From NCBI RefSeq assembly GCF_000744095.1, contig NZ_JQLI01000001.1:620001-684000 (forward strand): a DNA stretch of 64,000 nucleotides. Direction: 5' to 3'. A program made the translations under genes and the position numbers. The notes under the pieces are model-generated. The model was not told where the DNA came from and searched no databases. It saw only the letters and a program-made list of their open reading frames with translations. Each line of letters begins with the position of its first letter. Position 1 is the first letter of the stretch. Positions 44,737-54,190 of this stretch are shown one piece after another. Source of the stretch: Cupriavidus necator A5-1. Its GTDB lineage: Bacteria > Pseudomonadota > Gammaproteobacteria > Burkholderiales > Burkholderiaceae.

Positions 44737-45864
44737 ATGAAAGCCGCACCCAAAGAAGATCCTCCGGCCGCCACGCATGGCTCCCTGCATCTTTCTTCAA
44801 TGAGGCTATGGTTTTGCGTTGGGGCGGTGGCACTGTTCACTGGTTGCGCATCTCTCGGCCCCAAGACCATTCCCATGGATCGGTTCGATTACAGCACGGC
44901 GGTCGCCGATTCGTGGAAGCAGCAAATGCTCTTGAACATCGTCAAGCTGCGCTACATGGACTTGCCGGTCTTCGTAGAAGTGGCGTCCGTCGTAAGCGGC
45001 TACTCACTGCAAACCGGCGTGACCATCGGCGGCACGCTTTCGTCGGAGCGGGCGGTCCAGGGCAACTTCCTCTCGTCGGGGATACAGGGCATCTACACTG
45101 ACCGGCCCACCATCACCTACACGCCGGCGACCGGGGAGAAGTTTCTGCGAGGAATCATCACGCCAATTGAGCCAAAGAACATTTTCTTCATGCTCCAGGG
45201 AGGTTATGCGGCGGACTTTATCCTGGGTCTGACTGTCGAGTCGCTCAATGGCGTGCGCAATCGCTCGATAGCTGGCGGCGCGCTGCGGGAGGCGGACCCT
45301 GAGTTTCGTCGCGTGCTCGCCCTGATGCGCGAAGTGCAGGCCGCAGGCGCAGTCGGAATGCGGGTGGAAGAGGACAAGACCAAAGGTTCGACCGCTGTGC
45401 TGTTCTTCCGGCGAGACGACGTGCCGTCTGACATCGTGGAGAAGACGGCTGAAATTCGGCGGTTGCTCAAGCTGCCTGCCGACGCGCAAAGGCTCACCCT
45501 CACCTATTCCCCGGCGCGCGGAGCGGACAACGAACTGGCTGTGAACAGCCGCTCGATGCTACAAGTCATGATCGCCTTTTCGAGTTACCTGGACGTACCG
45601 GAAGCGCACTTGAAGGAACACAGCGCGCTGCCCGGGTTCGAGGACGCGGCCACGGAGAGCCGGGACGACAAGGTGCGGATTCACAGCGGCAAGGACAGGC
45701 CGCCAGACACGTTTTCCGCCGTGCATTACCGCGACTATTGGTTTTGGGTCAACCACGGCGACTTGCAAACAAAACGCGCCCTCACGGCCGTCATGTTCTT
45801 CTTCACGCTGGTGGAAACTGGCGGCAACGAGAGGCTGCCATTAATCACAATCCCGGCACAATAA
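44737..45864 (+). CDS. Large lipoprotein of unknown function
   Basis: 375 residues with ATG 44737; ATG 44800 gives a tighter lipoprotein signal (MRLWFCVGAVALFTGC). Neither has a clear ribosome-binding site. The mature protein starts SLGPKTIPMDRFDYSTAVAD, then KQQMLLNIVKLRYMDLPVFV, a pattern seen in Burkholderiales envelope lipoproteins. Later segments are mixed alpha/beta with SRSMLQVMIAFSSYLDVPEA and HYRDYWFWVNHGDLQTKRAL near the end. Family not named here. A relic of a paralogue lies just upstream. Confidence 0.75.
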   Translation: MKAAPKEDPPAATHGSLHLSSMRLWFCVGAVALFTGCASLGPKTIPMDRFDYSTAVADSWKQQMLLNIVKLRYMDLPVFVEVASVVSGYSLQTGVTIGGTLSSERAVQGNFLSSGIQGIYTDRPTITYTPATGEKFLRGIITPIEPKNIFFMLQGGYAADFILGLTVESLNGVRNRSIAGGALREADPEFRRVLALMREVQAAGAVGMRVEEDKTKGSTAVLFFRRDDVPSDIVEKTAEIRRLLKLPADAQRLTLTYSPARGADNELAVNSRSMLQVMIAFSSYLDVPEAHLKEHSALPGFEDAATESRDDKVRIHSGKDRPPDTFSAVHYRDYWFWVNHGDLQTKRALTAVMFFFTLVETGGNERLPLITIPAQ

Positions 45865-45873
45865 GGGTTGCGC

Positions 45874-45960
45874 CAGGTCTGCAGGTCTCGTACGAAGAGG
45901 CACTATCCTATGCAGAATAGGCCGGCAAACGCCTGCCAACCGAGGTGGAACCATCGCCAC
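45874..45960 (+). pseudogene. Formylglycine-generating-enzyme (SUMF1) domain fragment
   Basis: Reads QVSYEEALSYAE-stop-AGKRLPTEVE, the well-known AxxYAxWAGKRLPTEAEWE block with Trp changed to TAG. Only about 25 residues of the domain are left. Confidence 0.55.
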
Positions 45961-46018
45961 GCGCGGCGGCGTATGAACATAGCAGGGCTGAGGCTGTCGA
46001 CCGGTTCCGGACGCGGCG

Positions 46019-46320
46019 GTGAACCTGGGACTCGACACCATCGAATCGGCAATGAATGCCGGCCAGGACATCGTAGGCGGCGAACTCTGTGATCACTACG
46101 CCTTCCGCCAGGACCAGGTCGACTGGCAGATCTGGATCGCTACCGGTAGCCGGCCACTGCCACGCAAGCTTGTCATCACCAGTCGCGCTAACGAGGCGCG
46201 TCCCCAGTCGGTCACGCAGTACAGGTGGAACCTGATTCCGAAGCTCAGGAGTCTGTGTTCGCGTTCACGCCACCAAAGGGGGCACGCGAGGCAGAGTTTG
46301 TTCCCCTGAAGAACCAGTAA
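46019..46320 (+). pseudogene. DUF2092 exported protein, C-terminal part, frameshifted
   Basis: Reads GGELCDHYAFRQDQVDWQIW and PLPRKLVITSRANEARPQSV, the conserved core of DUF2092. A frameshift near 46240 is needed to reach the true end (SVFAFTPPKGAREAEFVPLK, stop at 46318-46320). The N-terminal half is absent. Directly followed by a small secreted protein gene, as is usual for this family. Confidence 0.65.
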
Positions 46321-46332
46321 AGGAGCACCGCC

Positions 46333-46858
46333 ATGAGATACGCATTGGGTAAGCGGCTCGCCATGATCCCGGCCGTGCTCTTCCTCGCGGCTTCAGGCTG
46401 GGCGCCGACCGCCGAGGCACGTGGTGGCGGTCAAGGTGACGGAGGTCGTGCCGCCGGCGCGCATGCTGGCGGAGGCCGTGGCGGTGGTGGTGGCGGGGCG
46501 CAGCAGCAGGTAAGCAACCAGCGCGCGGATGCCCTACCAATAACGTGCGCAATACCAGCGTCAACAGTGTCAATGCCAACTGGAACGTCAATGTCAACTC
46601 GAACCGGAACGTCGACGTGAACGTCGAGGGCGGAGGGTGCTGCAACGGCTGGGACAACGACTACCACCCGGTGGCGGCGGCTGCTGCCGTGACGGCCACG
46701 GTCGCTGTGACGTCGACGGTCGTCGGCTCCATGGTCCGTTCGGTTCCGCCGAACTGCGTGCCGGTCAATTCTATGGCGGAATGGTCTACCAGCAGTGCGG
46801 CGGCACCTGGTACCAGCCACAGGGATCGCAGTACATCGTGGTCACCCCGCCGTATTGA
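46333..46858 (+). pseudogene. Secreted Asn/Val-rich protein, two frameshifts
   Basis: AAAGGAG before ATG 46333; signal peptide MRYALGKRLAMIPAVLFLAA... ends near AEA. A glycine-rich run precedes the first shift (about 46530). The next frame reads NTSVNSVNANWNVNVNSNRN and DVNVEGGGCCNGWDNDYHPV, and a second shift near 46768 leads to GGMVYQQCGGTWYQPQGSQY ending VVTPPY. The end motif matches Burkholderiales proteins encoded after DUF2092. Confidence 0.65.
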
Positions 46859-47226
46859 TGAGGTCGGTCAAAAAAATGGATGCCAACGTTTCGCACAATC
46901 TCGAAACGGAGTGCAGAATCGCGAGGGCGACAATGGTCAACGTCGGGCTCTCGGAGCCACTTGATGTGAACTGGGCTTCCGTCACAGATGAACAAATTCG
47001 CGATGTCGTGCGTCTGCCCCCACTTGTTGCACACACCGTCGCTGGGGCGCGCGCTCATGCGGGCAGTGATCCTGCAGCCGCGCATCAACCACCTGTTCTG
47101 GAAGCAGCGCAAGGTGGACGCGATGATGCTGAACGAACGCTTCGAATAGGCCGCGGCTGGCGGGCATGTGGGTCCGGTGCTGCCGCGCTTGCCCGATTCC
47201 GGGCAGGCAGTGCCAGAGGAGCCGAG
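46859..47226. other. Gap with unassigned short frames
   Basis: A plus frame reads LMRAVILQPRINHLFWKQRK followed by VDAMMLNERFE and stops at about 47148. It looks protein-like but no start or family was found. Confidence 0.3.
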
Positions 47227-47635
47227 ATGAAGAGGCGATACTGGGTCTTGCGGGCGCTCGCATGCCTTGCCGCATGCATGGCCGGCGCCATGTCGGCCGG
47301 GCCGGCCGTTGCCTACTTCGACCACTACCTTGGCGGCACCATCGTCGGCACGCTCACGCCGGCGCAGGTCACTGCGTTGACCGACGTCTTTCGCAGGACG
47401 CTGGAGCAGGGCGCCGACCGGACCCGGCTGGCGTTCAGGCTGCCGCCTGATGCGCGCAAGCGGCCGGTTGAAGGTTGCAGATTCCTTCACGCCGTTGCAT
47501 TCCCGGCACGACCGCGGCGACCGGTCCCGGCAACTGGGCAGTGAATTCCGCTGGGCCGGCGAAACCGAAGCCTGGACCGGGTGGTACTGCAAGGAGAAGA
47601 ACGGCAACTGGAAGTCGCGCAAGCTGCCGAAGTAG
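47227..47635 (+). pseudogene. Exported surface-antigen-like protein, one frameshift
   Basis: MKRRYWVLRALACLAACMAG starts a signal peptide. The mature part is YFDHYLGGTIVGTLTPAQVT ... TRLAFRLPPDARKRPVEG. A shift near 47470 is needed to continue with LHSRHDRGDRSRQLGSEFRW, WTGWYCKEKNGNWKSRKLPK and TAG 47633-47635. The shape resembles RT0821/Lpp0805-type surface proteins, tentatively. Confidence 0.55.
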
Positions 47636-47822
47636 GGGGGAACCCTCGCAACCAGGGCACCCTTCCCATCGCTATCGAATAAACAAGGGATCGTCGGCAA
47701 GCCCATGGCCAAGCATCATCGTTTCAGGCGCGGTAGGAATCCCATGTCTTCATGGCCGGGAGGATGTCTAATCGAAGAGCTCGTACTGTTTTTCGTCGTC
47801 GCGATCGGACAGAGGGGCAAAT

Positions 47823-48000
47823 TCGGCTGCAAGGGGTCGTGGTCAGAAGTCTGACGGATCAGTTGGAGATGATCCGCGCTATCGAGTCGCTGGGAGTACG
47901 CCCGGTGATCGATTCAAGCTTCCACTTGCAGGAACTGCCTGCAGCGTTCCGGCACCAGGAAGCCGGTCGCCATATTGGCAAGATCGTCGTGGAGATGTAG
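47823..48000 (+). pseudogene. Zinc-type alcohol dehydrogenase C-terminal fragment
   Basis: Reads IRLQGVVVRSLTDQLEMIRA and RPVIDSSFHLQELPAAFRHQ, then EAGRHIGKIVVEM and stop, the last 58 residues of a quinone-oxidoreductase/ADH-like protein. The catalytic and cofactor domains are missing. Confidence 0.75.
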
Positions 48001-48096
48001 GCAGGCGCTCTGTATATCTGACCTTCAGAGCCGGCTGTCTTCGGGCGTCGGGGATGGAGACTTGTAAAGCGCGGGGGTCTGCGCCATGATTGAAAA

Positions 48097-48985
48097 ATGA
48101 AGGAAGATCCGCTCACTGACATTCTCACCTTAGCCAGCGCGCGATGTGTTGACGTTGGGAGCCTGGCGGCGATTCCCTCCGCCCAGGAAGCTCAAGTTTG
48201 TTGCCCTCATGAAGGGCGAATGCTGGCTGACCATTGAAGGGAAAGCTGCGCCGCGTCAGGTCATGACGGGCGACGTATTCGTGCTTCCGGCTGATCGGGC
48301 TTTCGTGCTGGCCGGCGACCTGAAAACCACTCCCGTCGATTGCAGCGGGCTTTTCGCTGATGCATTGGAAAAGATGGTGACAGTCGGCCATGGTGTCGAC
48401 TTCTTCGCCGTTGGTGCACACATTGCCTTGGACCAGGAGCGTGGCAAGCTGCTGTCGGAGGTTCTGCCACCTTGCCTTCATATCGGCAGTAATTCGGCCG
48501 AGGCGTCGGCCATGCAATGGCTCCTGAATCAGCTCGGTCAGGAGCTTGTCTCTGATCGACCAGGGGCGGCGCTGGCATCCAGACAGCTGGCGCAGCTTCT
48601 GTGTATTCAGACAATCCGGTCTTATCTCGAGGCTTCCGGACCTTATGTCGTGGGATGGATCAAGGCACTCAGCGACGAGCGCCTTGCGCCCGCGTTGCGC
48701 CTAATGCATCGCGAGCCCGGTCGGGCGTGGGGGCTTGGCGAACTGGCGAAGGAGGTTGCCATGTCACGTACGAGCTTCGCCGTTCGCTTTAAGGCCATCG
48801 CGGGTATCCCGCCCCTGGCCTACCTGCAGAACCTGCGCATGCGCTTTGCTGAGTACCAGCTGCGCGAGAGTTCCATTTCGATATCGGACGGCAACTTTGC
48901 CTTCCAGGGAATAGTTCATGTCGTCTCCAGTGGATTGGTTAAAAGTCCTCCTGCAAAAAGATACATCCGTCGGACTGTGTACTGA
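48097..48985 (+). pseudogene. AraC-family regulator, damaged at both ends
   Basis: ATG 48097 reads MKEDPLTDILTLASARCV, then a frameshift near 48165 moves to RFPPPRKLKFVALMKGECWL of the cupin-type AraC sensor domain. The first helix-turn-helix is intact (LGELAKEVAMSRTSFAVRFK, IPPLAYLQNLRMRFAEYQL). The second HTH is replaced after SISISDG by unrelated residues. It would not bind DNA normally. In relatives this regulator controls the adjacent alcohol dehydrogenase, which is also a fragment here. Confidence 0.7.
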
Positions 48986-49076
48986 ATGCTTGAACTTTCA
49001 CAAAACCTGCGAGAGCGTTCAAAAAAAGTGCTCATCAGAGACTTCCACGGGTGTTTTAGGGTGGAAACAGGGGTGA
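48918..49076 (+). CDS. Possible small cysteine-containing protein
   Basis: 52-residue frame with AGGGA eight bases before ATG 48918. Contains LCTECLNFHKTCESVQKKC, four cysteines in a possible metal-binding arrangement. It overlaps the degraded end of the AraC gene. No family recognised and it may be chance. Confidence 0.25.
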   Translation: MSSPVDWLKVLLQKDTSVGLCTECLNFHKTCESVQKKCSSETSTGVLGWKQG

Positions 49077-49313
49077 CCTTGTATGACGCTGCTCTGGGTA
49101 CCCTGTCGACGCAAACCATTCCTGATGGCGGCGACCCTCGCGCTCCGATGACAGAGGACGCAGCGACTTCGATCGACTGATAAATTGGGCGCTCCAGGGT
49201 CTGTTGGTATGCCGGCGCGGACCCAATCATGTGCTTTCGACCGGCATGGTCTACGCTGCTGGCCTGCCGTTGATGCTCTTGTGGCGGGCTGCCACGAAAT
49301 CTTCCGCCTATCA

Positions 49314-49969
49314 GGGGTGATCGTCCTTTTCCTGCAGATTGATACGGTTATTGATAAGCCCCCAGTCCTTTGTTGGCGTAGGTTGCAGCCCATTCGCCTG
49401 ACCTTATTGCGGCCATCCGAGCACTTGTCGTACAGTTTTGTCCCGAACGACACCCCGAATAGTTGTCGGCATTTGCGTATCGCTACGTTGGCAGGGAAGA
49501 GTTGCCTGCCCGCTTGACAGAATTTGACCTGCGGCAATTTTTTCAGCTCACCAGTGCTGACATCGCGGCAATACGGGAGCGGTTTCGGGCCGACAGATTC
49601 GCCGCGGTCGGCCTACAGCTCGTTTGCCTCCGGGCCTTCTGTCGGCCGTTGGACCGGTTTGCTGCCGTTCCGCATCGGTACCTGTGCGAAGCTTTCTCCG
49701 TGCCACTGCTGTCGATTGTCAGCCTGAAGACGCTGTACCAACGACGTCCGACGTTGTACGAGCATCAGCAATGGGTCAAGGAGCACCTTGGCATCAAGGC
49801 GCTCGATGTCACCAGCCAGGCCGCTTTGCTGGAGATGCTCCGCGTGCAAGCTGCCGCAGCGGCACACGTGGATGAACTTGTCACCACCGCCCAGCGATGG
49901 CTCTACGATCGCTGCCGCCTCATTCCGGGCCAGCGCCAGATCACCGACTTGGCACGGCATGCATTTTCC
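49314..49969 (+). mobile_element. Truncated left end of the same Tn3-family transposon
   Basis: Starts with the 38-bp terminal repeat (49314-49351), identical to the left repeat at 21841. Similarity continues through the leader and tnpA start and stops abruptly at about 49969, so only about 656 bp of the element are present. Confidence 0.85.
49463..49969 (+). pseudogene. tnpA: tnpA N-terminal fragment
   Basis: TTG start at 49463 (where the first copy has ATA) reads SAFAYRYVGREELPARLTEF and continues to ITDLARHAFS. Compared with the first copy it lacks a few residues after DRFAAVP. Beyond 49969 the sequence is unrelated and ends HYEVTSNSIVDVD, the tail of some other gene. Confidence 0.8.
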
Positions 49970-50312
49970 ACCACCGCATTACGAGGTGACCTCCAACAGC
50001 ATCGTCGATGTGGACTAAAGGCTACGATCTTCCAGGATCTGGTCTACAAGAGACCGCTCGAGAGGCCACGCGAGTGGCCTTCGCCTGTCGCTGACGTGAT
50101 CAGCTTCGATCGGCATCAAGGACTGGTCGAACTGAATGCCAGTGACAGCTTCGATCTGCGCTTCGGCAAGCGTGCTGAAGCGGTATATGACTCCAATGGC
50201 CGGTTGCACGCTGGCGCAGGAACTTGCCCTTGTAGGGCGGATGCTGGCGTTGCCGATCCCAGCGCCTGAATAATGACGCAGACGGGTCGAAAATACCCTA
50301 TGCCTTCCCAGA
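49970..50312. other. Gap with unassigned remnants
   Basis: Contains the end of an unidentified gene (HYEVTSNSIVDVD, stop at about 50018) and open frames on both strands to 50270 with no recognised family. Confidence 0.3.
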
Positions 50313-51302
50313 TCAGTCAATGGTTGCGCCCGACCGCTTCACCACATCCGCCCACTTAGCGCTCTCCGTCTTGATGTATGCGCCTAGTTCCTCCGGTGTC
50401 GAACCAACCGGCACGATGCCGTCGGTAAGAAAGCGCTGGCGCAGATCCGAACTCCTGATCAGCCCGGCGATTTCGCTGCTCAGGCGCGCAACGATCGGCT
50501 TCGGCGTGCCGCGCGGCGCCAGCAGCGCGTACCACACATTGGAGTCGTAGCCGGGCACGCCGGCTTCGGCGATGGTGGGAACGTCAGGCATCGATACCGC
50601 CCGATTTGCGGTCGAGACGGCCAGTACCCGCAGCTTGCCTGCCTTGATCTGCTGGGCCGCGAGCCCGTAGCTGGCAAACATGGCGCTCACCTGCCCGGCC
50701 AGCAGCGCTGGCATAGCCGGCCCGGCGCCCTTGAAGGGAACGTGCACAAGCTCGATGCCGGCCTTCGATTTCAGCAATTCCATTGACAGGTGCGGACCGC
50801 TGCCGTTGCCCGACGATCCATATGTGTACTTGCCCGGATTGGCCTTGGCCAGCTTAATGAACTCGGCCAGATTGCGCGCCGGCACCGAGGGGTGCACCAC
50901 CAGGAAGTATGGCGCCGAAGCCAGCAAGGACACTGGCTCGAAATCCTTGACCGGGTCGTAGGGCAGATTGCGGTACAGGCTCGGGTTGACGGCGAGTTGC
51001 GCCGTCAGCGCCAGTACCAGGGTATAGCCGTCGTTGGGCGCCTTCGCCACCATGTCCATACCGATATTGCCGTTGGCGCCGCCGTGGTTGTCCATGATGA
51101 AACGCTGCCCGGTACGCTGTGAAAGATACTGAGCCAGGGGCCGTCCGACGATATCCCCGCCGCCGCCAACGGCATACGGCACGATCACGCGAACGGGCTT
51201 GTTTGGATAGGAGTCGGCTTGCGCGCCATGCGCCGTCGCAGCGGTCGCAAATAGCAGCGTCATTGCGACAAGTCTTCCCAGTTGTTTCGCGGCTTGGAAC
51301 AT
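50313..51302 (-). CDS. Bug-family (TTT) substrate-binding protein 1
   Basis: 329 residues. Signal peptide ends at HGAQA-DS. The Bug signature begins at YPNKPVRVIVPYAVGGGGD (about 32-50), then DNHGGANGNIGMDMVAKAPN and the ligand-loop region YGSSGNGSGPHLSMELLKSK (about 160). These proteins bind carboxylates or amides in the periplasm, and orphan copies are typical of Burkholderiales. It is encoded just downstream of the lyase (36 bases apart) on the same strand, so its ligand is probably the lyase substrate or its precursor. Confidence 0.93.
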   Translation of the reverse strand: MFQAAKQLGRLVAMTLLFATAATAHGAQADSYPNKPVRVIVPYAVGGGGDIVGRPLAQYLSQRTGQRFIMDNHGGANGNIGMDMVAKAPNDGYTLVLALTAQLAVNPSLYRNLPYDPVKDFEPVSLLASAPYFLVVHPSVPARNLAEFIKLAKANPGKYTYGSSGNGSGPHLSMELLKSKAGIELVHVPFKGAGPAMPALLAGQVSAMFASYGLAAQQIKAGKLRVLAVSTANRAVSMPDVPTIAEAGVPGYDSNVWYALLAPRGTPKPIVARLSSEIAGLIRSSDLRQRFLTDGIVPVGSTPEELGAYIKTESAKWADVVKRSGATID

Positions 51303-51337
51303 TGCATGGTCTCCTTTGAGTATGGTTTTGATTGCGG

Positions 51338-52702
51338 TCAGTTCAGCCAGCCGCTTGCCCGGATTCTGTCGAGGAGTGCGTCGACGATTACTGGCGCCAG
51401 CCCGACATAGGTGGCTGGGTCAAGAAGCTGCTTGAGTAATGTGGGATCCAGTGCGTCGCGGACCGCAGCGTTGCGCAACAGAGCTTGCTCGAAGGTGATG
51501 CCAGTCTCCATCCCTTGCATGGCAGCGGCGTAGACCAGCTCATGCGCACTTTGCTTGCCGACTTTCTCTGCGAGCGCGAACATCACGCGCTCCGACATCA
51601 GGAAGCCACCGAGCAGATCCAGGTTGGCCCGCATCCTGTCAGTCTTTACCGTCAGACCGGACAGCGCCTGATGCATCATTTCCAGCATGGCTGCGGTCAT
51701 CATGCAGGCCTCGGGAACCGCTTTCCACTCCATGCGCACAGCGGCCACATCGCGTTCGTGCTCGGCCATCTGGGCATCGTGCATCATCGCCACGCTGTAG
51801 CGGATGGCGCGACTCAGGGTGACGACCGTCTCCACAACTGCAGGGTTCCGTTTATGAGGCATGGTGGACGAGCCCACCTTGCCTTCGCTGAAGGGCTCAG
51901 CGACTTCGCCGACCTCGTCAGCCTCCAGGTTCATAATCTCATTGGCGATCTTGCCCAACGTTGCGCCAAGCAGTCCCAGCACCCCAACATACTCCCCAAG
52001 CCGGTCCCGCGCGGGCTGCCAGCTTATCTCTGCCACATTCAACCCCAGGCGCGCCATGACCCGCTTTTCCAGTTCGATGGCGTGCGGGCCGAAGGACGCC
52101 TTGGTGCCTACCGCCCCAACCATCTGGCCGACAAAGGTGCGCGCCTCCAGCGCGACCAAACGTTCATTGTGACGGCAAAGTTCCGCCAACCATATCGCGC
52201 ATTTATGGCCAAAAGTAATGGGCAAAGCCTGCACCGAATGCGTGCGGCCGGCCATCGGGGTATGTTTGTGCGCGTCGGCAAGCCGGAACAGCGCCTGCGC
52301 CACCGCGGCCAGGTCGCGCGTTAGGATGTGGTGCGCTTCCCGGACCTGCAACATCATGCCGGTGTCGTATACGTCCTGAGAAGTCGGGCCGAAATGCACG
52401 AACTCTCCGGCTTCGCCGCCACACTGGCGCTGCAGGGCGCGCACCGCTGGCACCAGCGGGTGCTTGACGCGGCGAACCTCGATAGCAAGCTGGTCCAGAT
52501 CGATGTGCGCCACCCGCGCCCGCGCGGCAATTTCCCGTGCCGCGGCCGCTGGGATGATCTCGAGTTCTGCCTGTTCCAGCGCCAGCGCCGCCTCGAAGTC
52601 CAGCCACTTCTGCACCCGGTTCTCTTCCGAGAATACGGCGCGCATCTCCTCCGTGCTCCACATATGCCGCTGGAGGGCCTGGTCGAAAACACTGCTTGTC
52701 AT
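51338..52702 (-). CDS. Fumarase/adenylosuccinate lyase-superfamily enzyme
   Basis: 454 residues. All three conserved regions are present: GPTSQDVYDTG (about 104-114), AGRTHSVQALPITFG (about 150-164) with the catalytic His, and GSSTMPHKRNPAVVE (about 286-300), the superfamily signature with the catalytic Ser loop. Closest style is adenylosuccinate lyase-like or 3-carboxymuconate cycloisomerase-like, a beta-elimination on a succinyl-type substrate. Paired with a Bug protein and a divergent LysR regulator, it is more likely catabolic than the housekeeping PurB. Confidence 0.9.
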   Translation of the reverse strand: MTSSVFDQALQRHMWSTEEMRAVFSEENRVQKWLDFEAALALEQAELEIIPAAAAREIAARARVAHIDLDQLAIEVRRVKHPLVPAVRALQRQCGGEAGEFVHFGPTSQDVYDTGMMLQVREAHHILTRDLAAVAQALFRLADAHKHTPMAGRTHSVQALPITFGHKCAIWLAELCRHNERLVALEARTFVGQMVGAVGTKASFGPHAIELEKRVMARLGLNVAEISWQPARDRLGEYVGVLGLLGATLGKIANEIMNLEADEVGEVAEPFSEGKVGSSTMPHKRNPAVVETVVTLSRAIRYSVAMMHDAQMAEHERDVAAVRMEWKAVPEACMMTAAMLEMMHQALSGLTVKTDRMRANLDLLGGFLMSERVMFALAEKVGKQSAHELVYAAAMQGMETGITFEQALLRNAAVRDALDPTLLKQLLDPATYVGLAPVIVDALLDRIRASGWLN

Positions 52703-52810
52703 TTGCTGACGCCTTCTGTCGCTGTAAGGGAAATGACAGTCATTCTGGAGCGATCAAATCATTCTGTAAAATGACATGTTTGGAGACATTCATTACCAAA
52801 ATGGCATGAT
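52703..52810. promoter_or_regulatory. Divergent promoter region with LysR-type sites
   Basis: Two dyads: AATGACAGTCATT (52732-52744, perfect) and TCATTCTGTAAAATGA (52759-52774, containing a T-N11-A type core). Their centres are about 28 bases apart, as expected for activation and recall sites of a LysR regulator. Confidence 0.55.
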
Positions 52811-53803
52811 ATGACGCTACAACAACTTCGCTGCATCCGGGCAGTGATCGACAGCAAGCTGAGCGTTTCGCGCGCGGCGGATGCACTGCACACCACGCAG
52901 CCTGCGGTCAGTAAGCTGATCCGCGCGCTCGAGAATGAGATCGGTATAGAGTTGTTCGTGCGTCGCGGAAACCGGCTGGTGAGCCTCACCGATGCAGGAC
53001 AGGAAGCGGCCGCGCTTGCAAGGCGCGTCTTGAACGACACGCACGCATTGTCCAACCTGGCGCGTACGACCCAGGCGATGAACAGTGGAACGCTGCGTAT
53101 CGGCACTACGCATATCCATGCCCGATATGCGCTGCTCGACGTCATCAAGCGGTTCCGAGGCGCTTATCAGGAGATTGATCTGGAACTAGCGCAGGGCACA
53201 CCCGCGGAAATCCTACGATGGGTCAGCGAAGGCGCCGTAGACCTTGGCATCTCAACGCTGCCACAAAGCACGCCCGAGAGCATCATCACGCTCGATGCTT
53301 ATCCGATCCGCCGCTGCCTGATCGTTCCCCGCGATCATCCTCTCTTGCGGCGGAAGAGGGTCACCATCGAGGACATCGCGCAATACCCGCTGGTGGCTTA
53401 TGACGAGCGCTTCAACTCAGGCTGGGTAGTGCTGCGCGAGTTCGAGCGCCATGGGTTCTCCCCACGCGTAGTGGTAAGGGCCACCGATGCCAATGTCATC
53501 AAAGCCTATGTTGCTGCCGGCCTGGGCGTTGCCGTACTCCAGCAGATGGCGCTGGAGCCAGACAGGGACACGGACTTGGCGATGATCGAGACAGGCGGCA
53601 TATTCCCGCAATCCATGGCTGTAATCAGCCTGCGTGCCGACCAGTTCGTGCGGGGCTATATGCAAGCCTTTATCGACATGCTTTCGCCGAGCAGCACGAG
53701 ACCGGGCGAGGCTGCGCCGAGCCCAGCATCAACTTCCGCATTGGATAGAGGGGAGATGTGGCGCAGCCGATTTCGTTTGCGTTCGCGCGTTAGGTCACGA
53801 TAA
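52811..53803 (+). CDS. LysR-family transcriptional regulator (CysB-like)
   Basis: 330 residues. HTH at residues 1-60 (LQQLRCIRAVIDSKLSVSRA, HTTQPAVSKLIRALENEIGI, FVRRGNRLVSLTDAG). The effector domain at 90-300 includes RIGTTHIHARYALLDVIKRF, TLPQSTPESIITLDAYP and YVAAGLGVAVLQQMAL, which follow the CysB/Cbl pattern. The C-terminal extra 30 residues are basic and low complexity. Divergent from the lyase/Bug genes, which it presumably activates. Confidence 0.92.
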   Translation: MTLQQLRCIRAVIDSKLSVSRAADALHTTQPAVSKLIRALENEIGIELFVRRGNRLVSLTDAGQEAAALARRVLNDTHALSNLARTTQAMNSGTLRIGTTHIHARYALLDVIKRFRGAYQEIDLELAQGTPAEILRWVSEGAVDLGISTLPQSTPESIITLDAYPIRRCLIVPRDHPLLRRKRVTIEDIAQYPLVAYDERFNSGWVVLREFERHGFSPRVVVRATDANVIKAYVAAGLGVAVLQQMALEPDRDTDLAMIETGGIFPQSMAVISLRADQFVRGYMQAFIDMLSPSSTRPGEAAPSPASTSALDRGEMWRSRFRLRSRVRSR

Positions 53804-53984
53804 CGGGGCCTTGTCGTCCGTGATCGTTTAGGTGGCCAGGGAATTCGAAACCGCGCTGACCGGCGAGTTGACGCAAGCCTTCGCGCACAACGTCATGTTA
53901 CAGTTCGTCGGAGCCATTCGAAAAAGCTGGATTGTCGGCGACGGCTCACCCGTGCTACAAGATAGCCGCACATTTGGCGCAGGC

Positions 53985-54086
53985 TCAGGGAAACGGCTTC
54001 AAATCACTTCAGGAGGGCCAGAAGGTCAGTTTTGAAGTCAAGCAAGGTCCCAAGGGGAAACAGGCAGCGAACATCAAACCGCTGTA
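53985..54086 (+). pseudogene. Cold-shock protein C-terminal fragment
   Basis: Reads QGNGFKSLQEGQKVSFEVKQ then GPKGKQAANIKPL and TAA 54084-54086, the second half of a CspA-type domain. The RNP1 part and the start are missing; upstream sequence is unrelated. Confidence 0.75.
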
Positions 54087-54162
54087 AGTTTTCCGCGCCG
54101 CAAACGCGTCCTGTCAGGGCAGGGGCCGATGCGTGATCGCTGTGGGTCTGGAGCAGGGCGTC

Positions 54163-54190
54163 GAAAAGGGGCGCGCGCCTGCGCCTTTGA
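54163..54190 (-). terminator. Possible intrinsic terminator of the sigma factor gene
   Basis: Immediately after the stop on the minus strand, AAAGGCGC pairs with GCGCC..CCTTTT around a GC-rich loop, with CCTTTT as tail. The stem has a two-base bulge. Confidence 0.4.

Noticed and set aside
46786..47712. 308-residue minus-strand open frame
   Set aside because: Antisense to the exported pseudogenes; composition rich in Arg/Pro/Cys as expected for a shadow frame.
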